Assembly: GCF_022647665.1 (NCBI RefSeq)
Contig: NZ_CP071872.1
Location: 7,626,001-7,690,000, forward strand
From: Streptomyces formicae
GTDB taxonomy: Bacteria; Actinomycetota; Actinomycetes; Streptomycetales; Streptomycetaceae
Direction of reading: 5' to 3'
Length of the DNA stretch: 64,000 nucleotides
Shown: positions 48,479 to 56,568 of the stretch, piece after piece
How positions within the stretch are numbered: the first letter of the stretch is position 1
How the letters are laid out: every line of letters begins with the position of its first letter
Notes under the pieces: model-generated
What the model was told of the DNA's origin: nothing
The model's input: the letters and a program-made list of their open reading frames with translations, nothing else
The model's database searches: none
Translations under genes and position numbers: made by a program

Positions 48479-49267
48479 TCACGCCCCCTTGGGCGGGCGG
48501 CCCGCGCCCGCCGGACCGGCGAAGGACTGGGCGATGTCCAGCCACCGGTCGGCGTCCGCGCCCTCGGCCCGTACGGCGAGGTCGTCGCGGTGCGCGCGCT
48601 GGGTGACCAGCAGGCAGAAGTCCAGTGCGGGCCCGGTGACCCTCTGAGCGGCGTCCTCGGGCCCGTACGCCCAGTCCTCCCCGGCCGGCCCGGTGAGCTC
48701 CACCCGGAACTCCTCCTTCGGCGGCTCGATGCCGCGCACGAAGTAGGCGTAGTCGCGGGCGCGTACCCCGATGTGGGCGACGTGCCGCAGCCGTGCGGTC
48801 GGTTCGCGTACGGCGCCGAGCGCGTCGGCCACGTCCTGGCCGTGCGCCCAGGTCTCCATGAGCCGCGCGGTGGCCATCGACGTGGCGCCCATCGGCGGCC
48901 CGTACCAGGGGAACCGGGCTCCTGCGGGCGCGGTGCGCAGGGCGTCCCGTAGCCGGTCGCGGCCGGCGCGCCAGCGGGCGAGCAGCTCGCGGGGCGGCTG
49001 CCCCGCGCCGGCGTCGGCAGCCCGGTCGACGAAGGTGCCGGGCTCGGCGAGGGCCTTCTCCGCCTCCTTGGCGAACGCCGCGGCGTCGGTGACGGCGAGC
49101 AGCGCGACCTCGTCGGTCCAGGCGAGGTGGGCGATCTGGTGGGCGACGGTCCAGCCGGGCGCGGGTGTCGCGAGCGCCCACCGCTCGTCGCTCAACCCGG
49201 CGACGAGGCCGTCGAGTTCCTCGCTCTCCGCACGCAAGTCGTCGAGTACGACGGCGGGGTCGGACAC
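48479..49267 (-). CDS. TIGR03084-family DinB/MDMPI-like metal protein
   Basis: This 262-aa protein has GWTVAHQIAHLAWTDEVALLAV (about 40-61), with the first metal-site His of the DinB/mycothiol-dependent isomerase fold, and MATARLMETWAHGQDVADALG (about 137-157) with the other His. It recurs as the leading gene in actinobacterial AtuA-type operons, so it probably handles a pathway intermediate or thiol adduct. GTG 49267 is chosen because GGGGAG lies six bases before it; a GTG 21 bp upstream is the alternative. It is the first gene of the operon. Confidence 0.85.
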   Translation of the reverse strand: MSDPAVVLDDLRAESEELDGLVAGLSDERWALATPAPGWTVAHQIAHLAWTDEVALLAVTDAAAFAKEAEKALAEPGTFVDRAADAGAGQPPRELLARWRAGRDRLRDALRTAPAGARFPWYGPPMGATSMATARLMETWAHGQDVADALGAVREPTARLRHVAHIGVRARDYAYFVRGIEPPKEEFRVELTGPAGEDWAYGPEDAAQRVTGPALDFCLLVTQRAHRDDLAVRAEGADADRWLDIAQSFAGPAGAGRPPKGA

Positions 49268-49326
49268 GGTGCGCTCCCCTCGGGACACGGCGTGGTGTCC
49301 CGGAGCATGGCAGCGCGCACAGAAAC

Positions 49327-49344
49327 AAGCAAGCGTGCTTGCTT
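49327..49344. promoter_or_regulatory. TetR-type operator before the eight-gene operon
   Basis: AAGCAAGCGTGCTTGCTT is a perfect 8+8-bp dyad around GT, 60 bp upstream of the preferred first start codon. Repeated half-sites (AGCAAGAAAG twice, 49345-49368) run from it back to the stop of the EamA gene. Form and position fit the operon's own TetR repressor. Confidence 0.75.
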
Positions 49345-49369
49345 TACTTTCTTGCTCTGCTTTCTTGCT

Positions 49370-50359
49370 CTACTTTCCTGGCGTTCCTGCCGCTTGGCTC
49401 CTCACGGCACCCATGCTGGCCGCGATGACGAGCGCGATCGCGAGCGCGTCGGCGGCGGAGAGCGCCTGGTGCAGGATGAGGAATCCCGCCGTGGCCGCGA
49501 TCGCGGGCTCCAGACTCATCAGGACGGCGAAGGTCGGGGCCGGCAGCCGACGCAGGGCGAGCAGCTCCAGCGTGTACGGCAGAACGGACGACATCAGCGC
49601 GACCGCGAGGCCGAGTCCGAGCGTGGACGGCACGAGCAGCTTGTCCCCGGCCTCGACGATGCCGAACGGCAGGCTGAGCAGTGCGCCGACCGCCATGGCG
49701 AGGGCGAGCCCGTCGGCCTGCGGGAAGCGGCGCCCGGTGCGGGCGCTGAAGACGATGTACGTGGCCCACATCGCACCCGCGCCGAGCGCGAAGGCGGCGC
49801 CGACGGGGTCGAGCCGGTCGAAGCCGCCGCCGCTCAGCAGCACGACACCGCCGAGCGCGAGTCCGGCCCACAGCACATTGATCAGCCGGCGGGACACGAT
49901 GACGGAGAGCGCGAGCGGTCCGAGGACCTCCAGCGTGACGGCGGCGCCCAGCGGGATACGGTCCGCGGCCTGGTAGAAGAGCATGTTCATGCCGGCCATG
50001 GCGGCGCCGAAAGCGAGGACGGTGCCCCAGTCGGCGCGCGAGTGACCGCGCAGCCGCGGCCGGCAGACCAGCAGGAGCACGACGGCGGCGAGCACGAGCC
50101 GTAGCGTGACGACACCGAGCGCGCCCGCGCGGGGCATCAGCAGCACCGCGACGGCAGCGCCGAACTGCACCGAGAGACCGCCCGCGACGACGAGCGCGAC
50201 GGGCCCGAGCGGGTGCCCTCGCCGTGCGGGTCCACCGCCGTCCGGTGCGCCCGCCGCGTCGGGCAGCGCGCCTGCGGCTTCGGGCAGGGCGACGGCGGAG
50301 GCGGCCGCCTGCTCGGCGCCGGCGCTCGCGCGCGCACTGGCACCACGGGACCCGCTCAC
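49370..50359 (-). CDS. EamA/DMT-family exporter (RhtA-like)
   Basis: This 329-aa protein has a ~45-residue Ala/Gly/Pro-rich cytoplasmic N-terminus and then ten transmembrane helices with two EamA repeats (LGPVALVVAGGLSVQFGAAVAVLLMPRAGALGVVTLRL, and GAFALGAGAMWATYIVFSA). RhtA-type members export threonine, homoserine or other amino acids and metabolites. GTG 50359 is preferred since GAGGG lies eight bases before it. The gene is divergent from a LysR regulator, the usual control arrangement for this family. Confidence 0.88.
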   Translation of the reverse strand: MSGSRGASARASAGAEQAAASAVALPEAAGALPDAAGAPDGGGPARRGHPLGPVALVVAGGLSVQFGAAVAVLLMPRAGALGVVTLRLVLAAVVLLLVCRPRLRGHSRADWGTVLAFGAAMAGMNMLFYQAADRIPLGAAVTLEVLGPLALSVIVSRRLINVLWAGLALGGVVLLSGGGFDRLDPVGAAFALGAGAMWATYIVFSARTGRRFPQADGLALAMAVGALLSLPFGIVEAGDKLLVPSTLGLGLAVALMSSVLPYTLELLALRRLPAPTFAVLMSLEPAIAATAGFLILHQALSAADALAIALVIAASMGAVRSQAAGTPGK

Positions 50360-50604
50360 GGTTTCCACCCTCAGCCTCTCGTCCACCCGATTAAACTTCG
50401 AGTCCAAAATACTGGACCGGACACCCTCGGTCCACTCCGGTCCGGCTCTCGTCCGCGCACGCGGTTCGCGCCGCGATCCATGCCTGGGCCATGCCGCGGC
50501 CACGCCTGTCCAGGCACGCGGTCCACGCCTCGGTCCGTGTCCACGCTACGGAACCACGTGCCACCCGTGAAATGCCCAGTGGGCTGCGGTTATGCTCCGC
50601 ACGC

Positions 50605-51462
50605 ATGAGCATCGAGCTGCGCCATCTCCGCTGCTTCCTCGCCATCGCGCGGGAACGCAGCCTGACCAGGGCGGCCGCGACACTCCCCCTCACCCAGCCC
50701 GCCGTCTCCCGCACCCTCGCCGCGCTCGAACGCCACCTCGGCGTACGCCTCGTCGACCGCTCCACCCACCATCTGGAGCTCACCCCGGAAGGCCGCGCCT
50801 TCCGCGACAAGGCCGCGGCGGCCGTCGCCGCCTTCGACGACGCGATCGACCCGGCCCGCCTGCACCGCCGCCCGCTGCGCCTCGGGCACGCCTGGTCCGC
50901 CTTCGGCCCGTACACCACACCCCTGCTCCGCCGCTGGCAGCGGGAACACCCGGACACCCCGCTGGAGCTCCTGCGCATCGACGACCGCACGGCGGGCCTC
51001 GCACGCGGCGAGGTCGACGCGGCGGTGCTGCGCGGCCCGGTCGACACCCCCGGTCTCGCAACGCAGCTGCTCTTCACCGAGCCCCGCGTCGCGGCACTCC
51101 CCTCCGACGCACCCCTGGCCGCCCGGCCCGCCCTCACCCTCGCCGACCTGTCCCCCGAGCCGATCGTCGTCAACACCGTCTCGGGCACGACGGCCCCGGG
51201 CCTGTGGCACTCGCACTCCCGCCCCGCCACGGTCCTCACCGTCGCCAACACCGACGACTGGCTCACCGCGATCGCGGCGGGACGCGGCGCCGGCGTCTCG
51301 GCCGCCTCCACGGCCTCCATGCACCCCCACCCGGGCGTCATCTACCGCCCCCTCACCGACGCCCCACCGGTCCCGGTCCACCTGGCCTGGCGCGCGGCGG
51401 CGCCGCATCCGGCGGTGGGAGCGCTGGTCGCGCTGGCGCGCGAGCTGAGCGAGCGGGGCTGA
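50605..51462 (+). CDS. LysR-family transcriptional regulator
   Basis: This 285-aa protein has the winged HTH over residues 1-60 (ELRHLRCFLAIARERSLTRAAATLPLTQPAVSRTLAALERHLGVRLVDR) and a periplasmic-binding-like effector domain. It is divergent from the EamA exporter, 245 bp apart, and probably activates it upon binding the exported metabolite. Little upstream ribosome-site character is seen, so the message may be nearly leaderless (TATGCT at 50591-50596 could be a -10 box). Confidence 0.93.
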   Translation: MSIELRHLRCFLAIARERSLTRAAATLPLTQPAVSRTLAALERHLGVRLVDRSTHHLELTPEGRAFRDKAAAAVAAFDDAIDPARLHRRPLRLGHAWSAFGPYTTPLLRRWQREHPDTPLELLRIDDRTAGLARGEVDAAVLRGPVDTPGLATQLLFTEPRVAALPSDAPLAARPALTLADLSPEPIVVNTVSGTTAPGLWHSHSRPATVLTVANTDDWLTAIAAGRGAGVSAASTASMHPHPGVIYRPLTDAPPVPVHLAWRAAAPHPAVGALVALARELSERG

Positions 51463-51499
51463 CCCCGTCCGCAAGCCCGTCCGCACGAGCAAGCGCAGA

Positions 51500-51523
51500 A
51501 GACCGGCGGTCGTCCGCCGGTCT
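51500..51523. terminator. Bidirectional hairpin terminator
   Basis: AGACCGGCGG and CCGCCGGTCT are perfect 10-bp arms around TCGT, between the convergent LysR and PepSY genes. Confidence 0.8.
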
Positions 51524-51558
51524 CCTGAGTGCTGTGGGTGGTGCGACTGCTCCGCGGA

Positions 51559-52095
51559 TCAGTCGTCGTAGTGGTCGTCGACATCGGCGACGGCCACGGC
51601 GGGCCGGTTGTCCGCCGACGGGGTCGCCTTCGCGTCGACCACGAGGTCGTGCTCGCGGCCCGCGGCGTCGCGGACCTCGACGTCCCAGCGGTAGCGGCCG
51701 TCGTCCTCGCTGAAGTCGATGGAGGTGACCTTGCCGGGCACCGCCTTGAGCGCGGCCGCCGCGGCCTGCTCGGCGGTGGTCCTGGCGCTGCGCAGGGCCC
51801 CGCGGTCGTCGATGTCGCCGTCCCGGTCGACGGCGACGTGGCGGACCGTGCCGTCGGGGCGGACGACGATGTCGTACCAGCGGTTGTCCTTGCCGAGGAC
51901 GTCGACCTCCCAGCCGCGGGAGTGGTCGGCGCGGTCGACGGAGTCCACGACACCGGGAACCTTCTTCAGCGCGGCCGCCGCGGCCTCGGCGGCGGTGACA
52001 CCACTCGGCGCGGCCGCGGGGGCCGCGGAGGCGTAGCCGATCCCGCCGACGAGGGCGGCGGCGGCAACGGTCCCGATGACGAAAGTGCGCTTCAT
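51559..52095 (-). CDS. Secreted PepSY-domain protein
   Basis: This 178-aa protein has a Sec signal peptide (MKRTFVIGTVAAAALVGGIGYASA, cleavage near residue 24) and two PepSY repeats, VTAAEAAAAALKKVPGVVDSVD and TAEQAAAAALKAVPGKVTSIDF, each followed by a beta-sheet segment (WEVDVLGKDNRWYDIVV, YRWDVEVRDAAGREHDLVV). PepSY proteins inhibit or modulate extracellular proteases or act as envelope sensors. AAGGGAG precedes the ATG. It is divergent from the two-component genes and probably their target or signal partner. Confidence 0.92.
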   Translation of the reverse strand: MKRTFVIGTVAAAALVGGIGYASAAPAAAPSGVTAAEAAAAALKKVPGVVDSVDRADHSRGWEVDVLGKDNRWYDIVVRPDGTVRHVAVDRDGDIDDRGALRSARTTAEQAAAAALKAVPGKVTSIDFSEDDGRYRWDVEVRDAAGREHDLVVDAKATPSADNRPAVAVADVDDHYDD

Positions 52096-52157
52096 GGTGT
52101 TTCTCCCTTGTGCTGTCGTACGGGTGGTTTCGACGGGATTCACTGTGCGGGAGTGAA

Positions 52158-52193
52158 CCTGAAGGCATCCTGAAGATTCCCTTTTGAGATAAT
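52158..52193 (+). promoter_or_regulatory. Response-regulator direct repeat and -10 box (leaderless promoter)
   Basis: CCTGAAG occurs twice, 11 bp apart (52158-52164 and 52169-52175), the spacing expected for an OmpR-type dimer. GATAAT follows at 52188-52193. Transcription would start at about the ATG (52200), and no ribosome site precedes that codon. Confidence 0.6.
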
Positions 52194-52199
52194 CCGCTC

Positions 52200-52862
52200 A
52201 TGCGCCTGCTGATCGTGGAGGACGAGAAACGGCTTGCGCAGTCCCTGGCCGCGGGGCTGACCGCCGAGGGCTATGACGTGGACGTGGTGCACGACGGCCT
52301 GGACGGTCTGGGCAGGGCGGCCGCCGGCGGCTACGACCTGATCGTCCTCGACGTCATGCTCCCCGGCATGGACGGCTTCCAGGTGTGCCGCACCCTGCGC
52401 GGCGCCGGGGACGACGTACCGATCCTGATGCTGACGGCCATGGACGGGGAGTACGACGAGGCCGAGGGCCTGGACACCGGTGCCGACGACTACCTCACCA
52501 AACCGTTCTCGTACGTCGTGCTCAAGGCCCGGATCAAGGCGCTGCTGCGCCGGCACGGCCGCACCGAGCCCTCGCCCGTCCTCACCGTCGGCGGCCTGAC
52601 GGTGGACACGGCGGCCCGGCGGGTCCACCGGGACGGTACCGAAGTCGTGCTCACGGCCAGGGAGTTCGCCGTGCTGGAGCATCTGGCGCGGCAGCCCGGC
52701 ACGGCCCTCGGCAAGCGCGACATCCTCGACCACATCTGGGACAGCGCGTACGACGGCGACCCGAACATCGTCGAGGTCTACATCAGCGCCCTGCGCCGCA
52801 AGCTCGGCGCTGCGTACATCCAGACCGTGCGCGGCACCGGATACCGGCTGGTCGAACCGTGA
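52200..52862 (+). CDS. OmpR-family response regulator
   Basis: This 220-aa protein has a receiver domain (residues 1-115, phospho-acceptor Asp in LIVLDVMLPGMDG, Thr in MLTAMDG, Lys in YLTKPFS) and a winged-helix DNA-binding domain (EFAVLEHLARQPGTALGKRDILDHIW, VEVYISALRRKLG, TVRGTGYRL). It is followed after 10 bp by its sensor kinase. It lies next to a PepSY gene, as in many actinobacterial envelope-stress systems. The mRNA is probably leaderless. Confidence 0.96.
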   Translation: MRLLIVEDEKRLAQSLAAGLTAEGYDVDVVHDGLDGLGRAAAGGYDLIVLDVMLPGMDGFQVCRTLRGAGDDVPILMLTAMDGEYDEAEGLDTGADDYLTKPFSYVVLKARIKALLRRHGRTEPSPVLTVGGLTVDTAARRVHRDGTEVVLTAREFAVLEHLARQPGTALGKRDILDHIWDSAYDGDPNIVEVYISALRRKLGAAYIQTVRGTGYRLVEP

Positions 52863-52872
52863 GGCGCGAACC

Positions 52873-54306
52873 ATGAAGCGCAAACTGGCCTCCGTACGGG
52901 CCAGGACCACCATCGCCGCCACCGCCGTCGTCGCGGCGGCGCTGGTCGCGGCCGGGATCGCCGTACTGCTGGTGCTGCGCTCGAACCTCACCGGCGAGGC
53001 CGACCGCCTCGCCGACGAGGCCGCACGCCAGGTCGCCGTCCAGATCGCGGCAGGGGCCCCGTACGGCGAACTGCGCCTGCCGGACGGCGAGGACAACCCG
53101 GTGCAGGTCGTGGACCGGGACGGCCGGCTGCTCGCGGCGACCCCTGGTCTGACGAGGATCAGCGGTACGGGCGTCCCCGGCGTCACCCCCGTACCGCTTC
53201 CGCCCTCGGCCCGGGACGACGACAGCGACGCCGACGACCCCCGCGCCGGCCAGGTCGGCAAGGACGTGTGGAACGGCTCGGGCACCGCCACGGTCGACGG
53301 CGACGGGCACGCGTACCGCTTCGCCCGGTTCGAAGCCACCGACCCGCGCGGCGAGACCGTCCTGGTCTACGCGGGCGCGCCCCTCGACGCGGGAGAGGAC
53401 GCCCTGCACGCCGCAGGCGCCGCCATGCTCACCGGACTGCCGGTCCTGCTCGCCGTGGTCGCGGGGTCGACCTGGCTGGTCACCCGCCGCGCCCTGCGGC
53501 CCGTCGAGGCGATCCGCGCCGAAATGGCCGCGATCACGGCCTCCCAGGACCTGAGCAGACGCGTCCCCCAGCCCGACTCCTACGACGAGGTCGCGCGGCT
53601 CGCCCGGACGACCAACGACACGCTGGCCGCGCTGGAGCAGTCCGTCCTGCGCCAGCGGCGCTTCGTGGCCGACGCCTCGCACGAACTGCGCAGCCCCATC
53701 GCCTCTCTGCGCACCCAGCTCGAGGTCGGCGCCGCGCACCCGCAACTCCTCGACATCGACGGGGCGGTCGCGGACACGGTACGGCTGCAGCAGCTCGCCG
53801 CCGATCTGCTGCTCCTGGCCCGGCTGGAGGCGGGCGAGCGGCTCCGCGTCACCCCCGTCGACCTCGGCGCCCTGGTCCGCGCGGAACTCGCCCGGCGCGC
53901 GGGCGACCGCCACCCCGTCCACTCCCACATCGAGGACGGCGTCGAGGTGCTCGGCTCCCGCGGGCACCTGGCCCGGGTGATCGCCAACCTCGTCGACAAC
54001 GCACAGCGCCACACCCGTACGGCGGTGACGGTCTCGGTACGCGGGAACGGCACCCGGGCCGTCGTCGAGGTCGCCGACGACGGCGACGGCGTGCCGGAGT
54101 CCGAGCGCGAACGGATCTTCCAGCCCTTCGTACGCCTCGACGAGGCCCGCAGCCGCGACGACGGCGGTGCCGGCCTGGGCCTCGCCATCGCCCGGGACGT
54201 CGCCGTGCGCCACGGCGGCACACTGACGGTCCACGCGGCCACCCCGAGCGGTGCGCTCTTCACACTCCGGCTCCCTGCGCACGTCCCGGGCGACCGTCCG
54301 GCCTAG
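52873..54306 (+). CDS. Sensor histidine kinase
   Basis: This 477-aa membrane kinase has TM1 at about 15-38, an extracellular sensor of ~130 residues rich in Asp (RDDDSDADDPRAG), TM2 at about 180-202 and HAMP. The HisKA domain has the phospho-His in VADASHELRSPIASL, and the ATPase domain has NLVDNAQRH (N box), DDGDGVPE (G1) and GGAGLGLAIA (G2). It partners the response regulator just upstream. Its stop overlaps the 3' end of the convergent HAD gene by 4 bp. Confidence 0.96.
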   Translation: MKRKLASVRARTTIAATAVVAAALVAAGIAVLLVLRSNLTGEADRLADEAARQVAVQIAAGAPYGELRLPDGEDNPVQVVDRDGRLLAATPGLTRISGTGVPGVTPVPLPPSARDDDSDADDPRAGQVGKDVWNGSGTATVDGDGHAYRFARFEATDPRGETVLVYAGAPLDAGEDALHAAGAAMLTGLPVLLAVVAGSTWLVTRRALRPVEAIRAEMAAITASQDLSRRVPQPDSYDEVARLARTTNDTLAALEQSVLRQRRFVADASHELRSPIASLRTQLEVGAAHPQLLDIDGAVADTVRLQQLAADLLLLARLEAGERLRVTPVDLGALVRAELARRAGDRHPVHSHIEDGVEVLGSRGHLARVIANLVDNAQRHTRTAVTVSVRGNGTRAVVEVADDGDGVPESERERIFQPFVRLDEARSRDDGGAGLGLAIARDVAVRHGGTLTVHAATPSGALFTLRLPAHVPGDRPA

Positions 54307-54959
54307 GGCTGGGCGCCCAGCAGCGACGGCAGCCGGCGCATGTCGTCGAACACCACCGTGCCCGGCCCCTCCAGCCGGCCCGCCGGAGTCAGCCCGCCGC
54401 AGTACCCGAAGGCCCGCATCCCGGCCGCGCGGGCGGCCGCCACGCCGTACGCACTGTCCTCGACCACGGCACACCGGTCCGGGTCCACGCCCATGGAGCG
54501 GGCGGCGTGCAGGAAGAGATCGGGTGCGGGCTTGCCCCGGGGCACGTCGGTGGCGCTGAAGACGCGGCCTTCGAAGCGCTCGGTCAGCGCGGTGAGCTTC
54601 AGGCTGTGCCGGATGGCGTCGTGATCGCCGTTCGAGGCCACGCAGAACGGCGCGGTGAGGGCGTCCAGTGCCTCCGAGATGCCGTCGACTGCGGTCAGTC
54701 CGGCGGCGAGGGCTTGCTCGTACAGGTGCTCGTACTGCCGCTGCCAGTCCTTCTCAAGGCGCCGCCCGAGGCGTTCCTCGACGGCCGCCGTGTAGACCTC
54801 GGCCGACGACCCCACGAAGAGCTCCACGATCTCGGCCTCGGTGAAGCCGCACCCGAGCTCGGCCGTGATCACGGCGTCGACCTGGACGCATATCCGCTCG
54901 CTGTCGACGAGTACGCCGTCGCAGTCGAAGATGACCAGTTCCACAGGGGGTGATGTCAT
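54303..54959 (-). CDS. HAD-family phosphatase / beta-phosphoglucomutase-like
   Basis: This 218-aa HAD hydrolase has FDCDGVLVDSE (motif I, nucleophile Asp), VASNGD (motif II), GKPAPDLFLHAA (motif III Lys) and CAVVEDSAYGVAAARAAGM (motif IV). The inserted helical cap after motif I is of the C1 type. It probably removes phosphate from a small sugar phosphate. A single-gene unit on the minus strand. Confidence 0.92.
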   Translation of the reverse strand: MTSPPVELVIFDCDGVLVDSERICVQVDAVITAELGCGFTEAEIVELFVGSSAEVYTAAVEERLGRRLEKDWQRQYEHLYEQALAAGLTAVDGISEALDALTAPFCVASNGDHDAIRHSLKLTALTERFEGRVFSATDVPRGKPAPDLFLHAARSMGVDPDRCAVVEDSAYGVAAARAAGMRAFGYCGGLTPAGRLEGPGTVVFDDMRRLPSLLGAQP

Positions 54960-55039
54960 GAGCGGGAGCGTACGGAGCTCACCTTCACCCCTGATCCGCA
55001 CCCGCCGACGCCCCTCCTCGTCAGGCGGGTACAGGTCTG

Positions 55040-55171
55040 TCAGCCCTGCCGCTGCGGCACGATGAAGCCGCGGCGCGGGCGTGGCTCCTTGGGGTCTCGT
55101 GAGCCCGGTTGCTGGGTGCGTTTCCACGCCGCGACCAGCTCCGCGTAGCGGGGGTCGGTCCACTCGCTCAT
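55040..55171 (-). CDS. 43-aa hypothetical protein
   Basis: The ATG is preceded by AAGGAGGCACCC, an excellent ribosome site. The product is charged (MSEWTDPRYAELVAAWKRTQ, then Arg/Pro-rich RPRRGFIVP). It lies 35 bp downstream of the 152-aa gene on the same strand, probably in one transcript. The function is unknown. Confidence 0.6.
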   Translation of the reverse strand: MSEWTDPRYAELVAAWKRTQQPGSRDPKEPRPRRGFIVPQRQG

Positions 55172-55206
55172 GGGTGCCTCCTTCTCTGCCGCAGCGTAGG
55201 GGCTCG

Positions 55207-55665
55207 TCAGCCCTTGGGCTTGGGGATGATGACGATCGGGCCGGTGTCGTCCGAGTGGCGGCAGCTCGCGGCCACGGAGACGAGCTCGTCCTCGGGACCG
55301 CGCCACAGGTCCCGGTCGATCTCGTACCCGAGGGCCTTGATGAGGGTGATCGTCCGCTCGTCCGCGACCGGGTTGTGGCGGGACGGGTCGGGGCGTTCAG
55401 GCATGTGGTGGATGAACCGGCCGAGGCGGGTGCACAGGTCGGTGTACAGGCGGGTGTGGAGGATCAGGGCGTGCCAGCCCTCGTCCACGACCCGGGACGG
55501 GGCGAGGCTACGGCCGGGGTTGGCGGCTGCCGTGGCGACGAACGCGAGCGCACCGGTGACGATACGGCCGGCGAGCTCGGGCTCCATGCCGGGGTTGTTG
55601 TCGAGCACGGTGGCGCGGACGTCGTTGAACTGCGCGTCGGACAGTAAGGCGCGTGCGTTGGACAT
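55207..55665 (-). CDS. Hypothetical protein with a glycine-rich-domain-protein-like core (152 aa)
   Basis: This soluble helical protein has a VVDEGWHALILHTRLYTDLCTRLGRFIHHMPERP stretch (residues ~60-93). It resembles the WHAFLLHT...Y..FC.. motif of DUF1399/GRDP-like proteins, including conserved Trp-His and His-His positions that could bind metal. The start ATG has GAGGGGAC upstream. Function is unknown. It belongs to the accessory block of small genes to the left of the WhiJ-like module. Confidence 0.7.
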   Translation of the reverse strand: MSNARALLSDAQFNDVRATVLDNNPGMEPELAGRIVTGALAFVATAAANPGRSLAPSRVVDEGWHALILHTRLYTDLCTRLGRFIHHMPERPDPSRHNPVADERTITLIKALGYEIDRDLWRGPEDELVSVAASCRHSDDTGPIVIIPKPKG

Positions 55666-55796
55666 GTGGAAGTCCCCTCGCTGGATGGGCGGGTGGTGGC
55701 CCTGGCCAGCCGGGACGGGAATCCTGTGACTGGCCGGGGCTGTGGCAGCGGGCGGCCGGTGTTGCTCGCCGTCGGGCGCCGCGCTTCACCGCACCT

Positions 55797-55973
55797 CTAC
55801 CGGTGGTAGACCCGGTGGGTGCGGGGCTCGGCGGGCCAGGACAGGCCCGTGTACTCGTGCAGATGGTCGCCGTCGTGCCCGGGCGGCTGGGTGCAGTTCT
55901 TCGCCGGGGCTCCGGTGTACGGCGCCCAGCAGCGGATTACCTTGATGCGGCTCCCGGCCGGCACGGTCGTCAC
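55797..55973 (-). CDS. 58-aa hypothetical protein
   Basis: The GTG start overlaps the stop of the neighbouring 64-aa gene (GTGA), and GCGGAG lies six bases before it. The product contains two Cys and several His (RCWAPYTGAPAKNCTQPPGHDGDHLHEY), a possible small metal-binding protein. It is the second gene of a two-gene unit divergent from the DUF6879/HTH genes. Confidence 0.6.
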   Translation of the reverse strand: MTTVPAGSRIKVIRCWAPYTGAPAKNCTQPPGHDGDHLHEYTGLSWPAEPRTHRVYHR

Positions 55974-56164
55974 GAGCGGCTCCGCAGCGGGGTGAGGCCG
56001 CGCTGTTCCCGGCACGGCGCGCACGCGTACAGCACCACCGGCGGCCCCGAAGTCCGCTCGCCGTACTGGATGAGCTCGGCCGTCTCCGACGAGCCCACGT
56101 GCCAGTGACACCACCCTGGATTCGCCGCGTTGACGGCCACGGCGGGCCGGGTTCCCGTCTCCAT
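55970..56164 (-). CDS. 64-aa hypothetical protein with Cys/His motifs
   Basis: The product has PGWCHWHVGSSETAELIQYG and YACAPCREQRGL, a C-x-x-H...C-x-x-C pattern that suggests one zinc knuckle. The start is ATG 56164 (or GTG 56170, two codons earlier). It is divergent from the plus-strand regulatory genes and shares with them the repeat-rich control region 56183-56265. Confidence 0.6.
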   Translation of the reverse strand: METGTRPAVAVNAANPGWCHWHVGSSETAELIQYGERTSGPPVVLYACAPCREQRGLTPLRSRS

Positions 56165-56182
56165 GCTCACGACGCTAGGAGC

Positions 56183-56265
56183 ACCGTGTGCACCACAGCC
56201 AGCAATGTGCACAGATGTACACGCGTCTTGTTTGCACCCTTGATCAGCCAACTGCAACACAAGAC
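56183..56265. promoter_or_regulatory. Repeat-rich divergent control region
   Basis: Motifs TGTGCACC, TGTGCACA, TGTACACG and TTTGCACC recur. GTCTTGTTTGCA (56225-56236) is inverted as TGCAACACAAGAC (56253-56265) with a one-base bulge. It lies between divergent small-gene and HTH operons and is the likely target of the HTH protein encoded at 57091. Confidence 0.55.
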
Positions 56266-56307
56266 GGTGATGTACAGCCCTGAACACCGCGACGACCGGA
56301 GGCGGTC

Positions 56308-56568
56308 ATGGCCCTACAGTTCATCGGGATCGACCCGAACACCGGAGACGGCGAAAGCCCCACCGTGTGGGTCGACCAACAGCAGAAGGAACTCGTTCTC
56401 CAAGGATGGAAGCCGAGCCCACAACTCGAAGCAGAATGCGCCGCATTCGAGGCACCGGGCCACGCGGTGGGCATCCCCGAGCACGAGGCAGTGATCCGGA
56501 TCCCCGCGAGGATGGTGCACATGATCAGGGAGGCGTGCGATGTCCTTGAGCGTTCCGACGTGGCCTGA
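56308..56568 (+). CDS. 86-aa hypothetical protein of the WhiJ-like module
   Basis: This small acidic protein (MALQFIGIDPNTGDGESPTVWVDQQQKELVLQG...) ends MVHMIREACDVLERSDVA. The GGAGGCGGTC before ATG is a good ribosome site. Proteins of this size and start (FIGIDP...W.D) accompany DUF6879 and DUF5753 HTH genes in Streptomyces and may act as the small partner. The 3' end overlaps the DUF6879 gene by 29 bp. Confidence 0.75.
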   Translation: MALQFIGIDPNTGDGESPTVWVDQQQKELVLQGWKPSPQLEAECAAFEAPGHAVGIPEHEAVIRIPARMVHMIREACDVLERSDVA

